Assembly: GCA_026770585.1 (NCBI GenBank) | Contig: MU647424.1 | Coordinates: 88,048-111,213 of the forward strand | Reading direction: 5' to 3' | DNA: 23,166 nucleotides | DNA from: Baffinella frigidus | Lineage: Eukaryota; Cryptophyceae; Cryptomonadales; Baffinellaceae | Shown: positions 18,285-23,166 of the stretch, piece by piece | Layout: each line of letters starts with the position of its first letter | Numbering within the stretch: the first letter of the stretch is position 1 | The notes under the pieces: generated by a model | What the model saw: only the letters and a program-made list of their open reading frames with translations | Told to the model about the DNA's origin: nothing | Database searches by the model: none | Program-made: the position numbers and the translations under genes

Positions 18285-19764
18285 ATGTCCGGATCCCCTT
18301 CTTGTTCATCACCCGCCCCAGGACTGAACTGGGACGAAGAACTTGCATCAGGACGGCAGGCGCAGATCATGGACCAGCACCAGCAAGTGGTGGAGGACCT
18401 GGTCAACGATGGACTCTGCCACGCCGCGTCCTTCTTCTCGACCACAACTGCATCCCCGCCGCGCCGACGTCGCCAGCGCCCGCTTCCTCTCGAAAGCCCA
18501 TCCATTGCAGCGAGCTGCAACTCGCTGGATGCGCCGCTCGTGCGGAGCCTCAGTGACCCGCCTGCCGTCTCAGCGTCATCTCATCTACACCAGAGGCCAC
18601 TCGCAGCGCTCTCGCCCTATCACGGCGGTGTCGATGAGGGCATTTACGGCACCCCCCCGATCGTTCGTCGGCATTCGAACGATGCCGGGGCTTCCCCTTG
18701 CAAGCCCATCCGGCTCGTGCGGGCCCCCAGCGCCCCGCCTGCCGTCGCCCCGCCTTCTCCCGCACACCCTCTACAACCTGAGGGGGCGCCAAGCGGGCGG
18801 TCGCCGCACGCGCACCTCCTTTTGGCCGTGGCTATGGCCAAGAGGTGAACGCCCTAAACACACCACCCTAAACGCTACACCCTAAACGCTGTGGCCACGG
18901 CCAAAAGGTGTAAGCCCTAAACGCCACACCCTAAACGCCACGCCCTAAACGCTTCACCCTAAACGCTACACCCTGCACCCTGACCCCAACCCTGCACCCC
19001 AAAGCAGCAAGGTGACCCCGTGGACGCTCTCGCCACAACACTCGTCTGTGGGGGAGAGAGAGCGATCGCCGCTGCACGGGGGAGAGAGAGGGGGGAGAGA
19101 GAGCGATCGCCGCAAACCCTCTACACCCTCGACCGACCAGGGCATCGGGGGAGAGGTGGGTTCGGGGGAGGGGGGTGCGCGGGTGCGGCTCTCGAGCTCC
19201 ATCCCGCTGGACGCGCCGCTCGTGCGGGGCCCCAGTGCCCCGCCTGCCGTCGCCCCGCCTTCTCCCGCACACCCTCTACAACCTCCGCGGACTTCGAACG
19301 GGCCAGTCCATAGCCTCAAGGAGGGGAATGGGGCCAGGAGAGGCTCGTCTCCGACCACGTCGCCACAGCATCATTCGCTGCGCGCGCACTCGCGTCAGCG
19401 CCGGCACTCGCGGGAGTCCTCCAGAGACCCGTCTCCGTGCACTCCGGCAACGTCGCCACAGCATGACTCGCTGCGCTCGCACTCGCGGCGAAAGTTCCTG
19501 TGGGCGCCCACCTCGGGCCCCGACTCGCCGCTTGTGGACACCCGAAAAGACGTCTCCCCAACCATTCGGCGGTCTCAGTCGGCAGAGCCGCTATCTCCGC
19601 CAGCACAGCCTCTGGGGCACACCCCAGTGGAACAGCTCCACGCGGGTCGCTCGATTCAGGTCCCGAGTGGGGTTACCCGCAACGTCACATCAGGGCTGCG
19701 CAGCGGCTCCTCAATGCCAACGCGCACGCGATCGTCGCCTAAGTGGTCTCATCAGGCCCTTTAA
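18285..19764 (+). CDS. Ser/Pro/Arg-rich disordered protein, two exons
   Basis: Exon 1 is 18285-18844 and exon 2 is 19008-19764. The intron has donor GTGAAC and acceptor CAG. Splicing joins the two open frames exactly (AG|C gives Ser) into 438 aa. ATG at 18285 is the first after an in-frame TGA at 18261. Residues 1-40 contain an acidic/Gln helix (NWDEELASGRQAQIMDQHQQ). The rest is Ser/Pro/Arg-rich with basic-Ser motifs (RRHS, RRSQS) like kinase or 14-3-3 sites. A segment reading PLVRGPSAPPAVAPPSPAHP recurs, and so does SPQHDSLRSHSR. No family is recognised. A scaffold or regulatory role would be a guess. Translation ends at a TAA inside a family B arm. Without expression data this remains a moderate call. 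Confidence 0.55.
18523..19290 (+). repeat. Three copies of a 40-75 bp coding repeat
   Basis: CTCGTGCGGGGCCCCAGTGC and the following CCGCCTGCCGTCGCCCCGCC... occur at about 18709-18780 and 19208-19283, nearly identical for about 70 bases. A more diverged shorter copy lies at 18523-18570. All lie in the same reading frame of the Ser/Pro-rich gene. Confidence 0.88.
18845..19007 (+). repeat. Intron of Ser/Pro-rich gene, CCCTAAACG array with duplicated donor
   Basis: 163 bp. CCCTAAACGC-type units surround a second copy of the exon end plus donor (GTGGCCACGGCCAAAAG|GTGTAA, GT at 18908). The original is GTGGCTATGGCCAAGAG|GTGAAC. Using the second donor would include an in-frame TGA. Confidence 0.75.
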
Positions 19765-19930
19765 GTCCTTTAGGTTCTTCGAGCTCCCAACATAGGCGGA
19801 CACTGGAACTTATCTGCAGGCGCATTAGGCGCATCTCGGCGGGCAGGAGAGGTCCGATAGGACGCAGGGCTTTTCTACAGAACCAGTTCCAGTGTCCGCC
19901 TATGGTGGGACTTAAAAGAACCTGAAGGAC
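19758..19930. mobile_element. Family B element with two facing arms
   Basis: The forward arm (19758-19818, TTTAGGTTCTTCGAGCTCCC to GGAACTTATCTGCAG) and reverse arm (19868-19930, TTTTCTACAGAACCAGTTCC to AAAAGAACCTGAAGGACC) make a 173-bp element with about 55-bp terminal inverted repeats. Its left end holds the stop codon of the upstream gene. Confidence 0.82.
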
Positions 19931-20092
19931 CCAAATTTTAGACCTCGTGGCGCGTTCGAAAGCGGCGCTCCTTACGAGCTCGTAGCTTGGTGTTCATAAA
20001 GATCTCCCGCTTGGTGTTAATGAAGGTCTCTCTTGATAAAGTGGACAGGGCAGGTTGGAGCCTCGCTGCCCCTCATCCACCCGTTAGGTCCT

Positions 20093-20182
20093 TTACAGGG
20101 GTACAGGGTTCAGGGTTCAGGGTTCAGGGTTTAGGGTTTAGGGTTTAGGGTTTAGGGTCTGGGGTTTAGGGTTTCGGGTTTA
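20093..20182. repeat. TTCAGGG/TTTAGGG array at the edge of a family A element
   Basis: TTTACAGGGGTAC at 20092-20104 is followed by CAGGGTT and TTTAGGG units, then TTTACAGGGGTAC again at 20180, which continues into the intact element. The array lies between two copies of the element's first bases. Confidence 0.88.
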
Positions 20183-20304
20183 CAGGGGTACCTCGCTGAT
20201 GAGAAAGCGCCCCCCCGCCCCCCTAGGACCATCACAGGGCCCTAGGCATAGGCCTGCTGTAGGGTCCTAGGAGGGGTTGGTTTCTTGTGAGCGAGGTACC
20301 CCTG
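20183..20304. mobile_element. Family A element, copy 8
   Basis: 122 bp from CAGGGGTACCTCGCTGATGA to GTGAGCGAGGTACCCCTG, TA on both sides. The core is inverted relative to most copies (GGGCCCTAGGCATAGGCCTG). Confidence 0.92.
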
Positions 20305-20306
20305 TA

Positions 20307-20385
20307 AGTTGTTGGAGCTCCCACCATAGGTGGACACTGGAACTTGTCCTGGTGTCCTGCAGAACGGCCCCGCTTTCTTTCACGC
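20307..20385 (+). mobile_element. Family B arm
   Basis: GTTGGAGCTCCCACCATAGG, TGGACACTGGAACTTG and CCTGCAGAACGGCCCCGC, starting directly after the family A element. Confidence 0.75.
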
Positions 20386-20526
20386 AGCCAGCGTTGGGAA
20401 ATAGGGCCTTTGAGTTGAGGTCCTAGGCTTAAGGCTAGGTCATCCACTCGGAGCACTACGAGAAACCGTGCTTCAGTTAATTGGTGGATTCCTGTCCTAG
20501 AAAAAGCACCAAAATTCAGCAATTTC

Positions 20527-20562
20527 GCACGTCCCTCCCCGGATTTTCGGGGAGGGACGTGC
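20527..20562. repeat. Perfect 15-bp stem hairpin
   Basis: GCACGTCCCTCCCCG, loop GATTTT, CGGGGAGGGACGTGC. The core CCCCGGATTTTCGGG recurs at about 21109-21122. Confidence 0.95.
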
Positions 20563-20983
20563 CCCGTAGCCTACCGAGTGTTGCTTAAGTTTAGGAGATC
20601 CTAGGTTTGCACCCAAGGCCTTCCCGGAAGGGATCACACGGTGGCCATGTTCTAGCTCTGCTTCACACGGTTTGGCCCCTCCAATTCGGCGAGACCGGGA
20701 AGTCAATTCCGTGGGGGTTTTGTGCATATCCGTCAACTTTTGGAGTGAAACGATTGGTCAACCCGAGTCAGGCAGAGCTAGATGTTGCTTTCGATCGGTA
20801 ATAAACGAACTCATCGCGCTAGCGTGGCGAAACGGTGATTCTTTTCTGTGTAAAACCAGAAAGGTCCAGTCGCATGTTGAGATGCAGGCTCGTAACCTAA
20901 GACCCACTACACACCTCGCCAAGCTCGATGGTAACCCACTTAACACAACATTTCACCTAAGTCAACTGCCCCTCAGATCCAGA

Positions 20984-21060
20984 ACCTTAAGTCAATTGGG
21001 TGCTCTGGGAGCACCCTCCCTGGCAACTTACTGCCGAGGATCAGCCAGTTGACTTAAGGT
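20984..21060. mobile_element. Family D element, copy 2
   Basis: 77 bp with 12-bp perfect ends ACCTTAAGTCAA and TTGACTTAAGGT. An internal hairpin GGGTGCTC/GAGCACCC lies at 20998-21016. Confidence 0.88.
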
Positions 21061-21267
21061 AAAACATCCTGCCTAGCAGTGCACTTAGCAGCCACCGATG
21101 TCGACCTTCCCCGGATTTTCGGGAATGATTTCAAGCTCCTTACCCTGATTTGAATTGCAATTTGTTCCGGAATGGTTAGATAGACCGTTTATCGAAGGCC
21201 CCAGTGGCTGCTACGTGGGGGGCTGTGCACGCCTGTTTCCCTCCGTACACAACTCTGCACGGTGGGT

Positions 21268-21378
21268 TTGGTGGTGAAAAAAGGTCTCTCTGTGTAGGCA
21301 TCGGCAAAGGTCACCCTCCCTGAGACCGTTGGCTCCCTGTTGGAAGGCTCAAGAGAGAGAGACCTTTCTTACTACCAA
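21268..21378. mobile_element. Family E inverted-repeat element
   Basis: Left arm TTGGTGGTGAAAAAAGGTCT, continuing CTCT, and right arm AGAGAGACCTTTCTTACTAC, continuing CAA, pair over about 23 bases. 111 bp. Confidence 0.8.
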
Positions 21379-21512
21379 CACGCCCACAATGCATACACCC
21401 CCGCCGAGGCTGTGTCTGAGTAGTACACAAGGTGGTCAAGGATATCCGGGCTGTAAGAGTTTTCAAGCGACGCCATTCTGATGAGCGCCCGCACAACCCA
21501 CACGATCATTTG

Positions 21513-22540
21513 GAGTTTGGGATTTAGGGTTTAGGGTTTAGGGTTTAGGGTTTAGGGTTTAGGGTTTAGGGTTTAGGGTTGAGGGTTTAGGGTTGAGGGT
21601 TGAGGGTTTAGTGTTTAGTGTCCAAGGTTTAGCGTTCAGGGTTTAGGATTTGGGGTGTAGGGTTTAGGGTTTTATGGTTTAGGGTTTGGGGTTTGGGTTG
21701 TAGGGTTTAGGGTCTAGGGTTTAGGGTTTAGGGTTTAGGGTTTAGGGTTTAGGGTTTAGGGTTTAGGGTTGAGGGTTGAGGGTTGAGGGTTGAGGGTTTG
21801 GTGTTTAGTGTCCAAGGTTTAGGGTTCAGGGTTTAGGATTTGGGGTGTAGGGTTTACGGTTTTAGGGTTTAGGGTTTGGGGTTTGGCTTGGAGAATTTAG
21901 GGTCTAGGGTTTAGGGTTTAGGGTCCAGGATTTGGGGTTGAGGGTTTAGGGTTGAGGGTTCAGAGTTGAGGGTTTAGGGTTTGCTAGGATTTGGGGTTTA
22001 GGTTTGAGGATTTAGGGTTCAGGGTTTCGGGTTTAGGGTGTGGGGTTTGGGGTTGAGGATTTAGGGTTTAGGGTTAAGAGTTTGGGGTTTAGGGTTTGGG
22101 GTTCATGGTTGAGGGCGTAGGGTGCAGAGTTGACTGTCTAGGATTTAGGTATGAGGGTTTGGTACTAGAGTTCAGGGTTTTGGGTTTTGGGTTTTGGGTT
22201 GAGGGTTGAGGGTTTCAAACCCCTAAAAGGGTTAAGGGTTAAGGGTGTAGGATTGAGGGTTGAGGGTTCAGGTTTCGGGGTTGAGGGTTGAGGGTTGGGG
22301 GTTGAGGCGTGAGGGTGAAGGGTTTAGGATATGGGGTTTAGGGTTGAGGGTTTAGGGTTTAGGGTTCACACTCTAAGGTTGAGTGTTGAGGGTTAAGGGT
22401 TTAGGGTTTAGGGTGTAGGGTTTAGGGGTTGGGGCTCAGGGTGTAGGGTTTAGGGTTCAGGGTTCAGGGTTGAGGGTTCAGGGTTCAGAGTTTAGGGTTC
22501 AGGGTTTAGGGTTTAGGGTTTAGTGTTAAGGGTTAAGCGT

Positions 22541-22572
<32 letters not shown>

Positions 22573-23133
22573 GGTCTGAAGTTTAGGGTTGAGGGTTGAG
22601 GGTTAAGGGTTGAGGTTTTAGGGTTAAGAGCTGAGGGGTTTGTGTTCAGGGTTAAGGGGTAAGGGTTGAGGGTTGAGGGTATATTGATTGGGGTTCAGGG
22701 TTTAGGGCCTAGGGTTAAGCGTTGAGGGTTGAGGGTTTAGGGTTTAGGGTTCAAGGTTTGGGGTTTAGGGTTTAGGGTTCATGGTTTAGGGTTGGGGGTT
22801 GAGGCTTGAGGGTGAGGGTTTAGGGTTCAGGATTTTGGGTTCAGGGTTTAAGATTCAGGGCTTCAGGTTTAGGATTTAGGGTTGAGGGTTGAGGGTTGAG
22901 GGTTGAGGATTAAGGGTTTGGGGTTGGGGGTTGAGGGTTGAGGGTTGAGGGTTGAGGGTTAGGGTTGTGGTTGAGTGTTGGGGGTTGGTGTTTTCTAGAG
23001 CTTGGGGGTTATGGTTGAGTGTTGAGGGTTGAAGGTTCAGGGATCGGGGCTTAGGGCTTAGGGTTGAGGGCTGAGGTTTGAGGGTTGAGGGTTGAGGGTT
23101 GAGGGTCAAGGTTCGAGGTTTACGATTTAGGGT

Positions 23134-23165
<32 letters not shown>

Positions 23166-23166
23166 G
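21513..23166. repeat. Long degenerate TTTAGGG/TTGAGGG array to window end
   Basis: TTTAGGG units dominate at 21525-21780, mixed units follow, and TTGAGGG dominates from about 22540 onward. A block of about 170 bp (starting with a TTTAGGG run, then TTGAGGG, TTTAGTGTCCAAGGTTTAG, GGATTTGGGGTGTAGG) occurs twice, at about 21525-21700 and 21715-21890. No exon-like module was seen inside. Confidence 0.92.

Larger units (their letters stand above)
20386..21510. other. Intergenic region with hairpins and elements
   Basis: Contents are the hairpin at 20527, a family D element at 20984 and a family E inverted repeat at 21268. A frame at about 20672-21052 shares a short peptide-like block with 15600-15640. 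No gene could be supported. Confidence 0.55.

Noticed and set aside
22876-23109. Minus-strand frame of Asn/Pro/Gln/Ser/Thr repeats
   Set aside because: It is a direct translation of the TTGAGGG array and has no other support.
21513-23166. True chromosome end
   Set aside because: The units are highly degenerate up to the last base and similar arrays occur internally, so the window itself does not show a telomere.

Overview
The window reads as nuclear DNA of a GC-rich unicellular eukaryote, probably an alga. The reasons are spliceosomal introns with TACTAAT-type branch points, pervasive degenerate plant-type telomere heptamers (CCCTAAA/TTTAGGG), many small terminal-inverted-repeat elements, and no bacterial gene organisation. 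Splice sites are nearly always YAG|G at the 3' end, with two apparent GC donors. That would suit dinoflagellates and several other algal groups, and I cannot name the organism from sequence alone.

Region 1 (about 300-8531, + strand) is the main result. It holds most of one gene for BUD13, a subunit of the RES (retention and splicing) complex, broken into at least 15 small exons. I assembled the exons by hand from in-frame family motifs: [11 protein letters not shown] repeats, [67 protein letters not shown] and a final AHMWSTEQM-stop. All 14 junctions agree in phase and give 366 uninterrupted codons. The true N-terminus was not found. About 85% of the locus is intron, made of heptamer arrays that differ from intron to intron. 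Most introns also carry partial copies of the neighbouring exon junction, and two carry arrays of branch-point/acceptor units with a period of about 32 bp.

Region 2 (8532-12215) has no gene I can support. It is a dense field of short inverted-repeat elements (families called A-E here), hairpins and a 135-bp tandem duplication. Region 3 (12303-13100, + strand) is an intronless ORF with an acidic N-terminus and a glycine/alanine-rich ISG12/IFI6-type membrane segment. Region 4 (13101-18284) again holds nested family A elements with TA target duplications, other repeats, a G-rich heptamer array and a long CT microsatellite. Region 5 (18285-19764, + strand) is a probable two-exon gene for a disordered Ser/Pro/Arg-rich protein whose short intron has the same architecture as the BUD13 introns. 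Region 6 (19765-23166) holds more elements, strong hairpins and a terminal 1.65-kb TTTAGGG-type array.

The unifying signal is that heptamer arrays repeatedly sit between direct copies of the flanking sequence. This is seen in BUD13 introns, in the intron of the Ser/Pro-rich gene and at the edge of a transposon. It suggests telomere-like DNA inserted at staggered breaks, building or enlarging introns.
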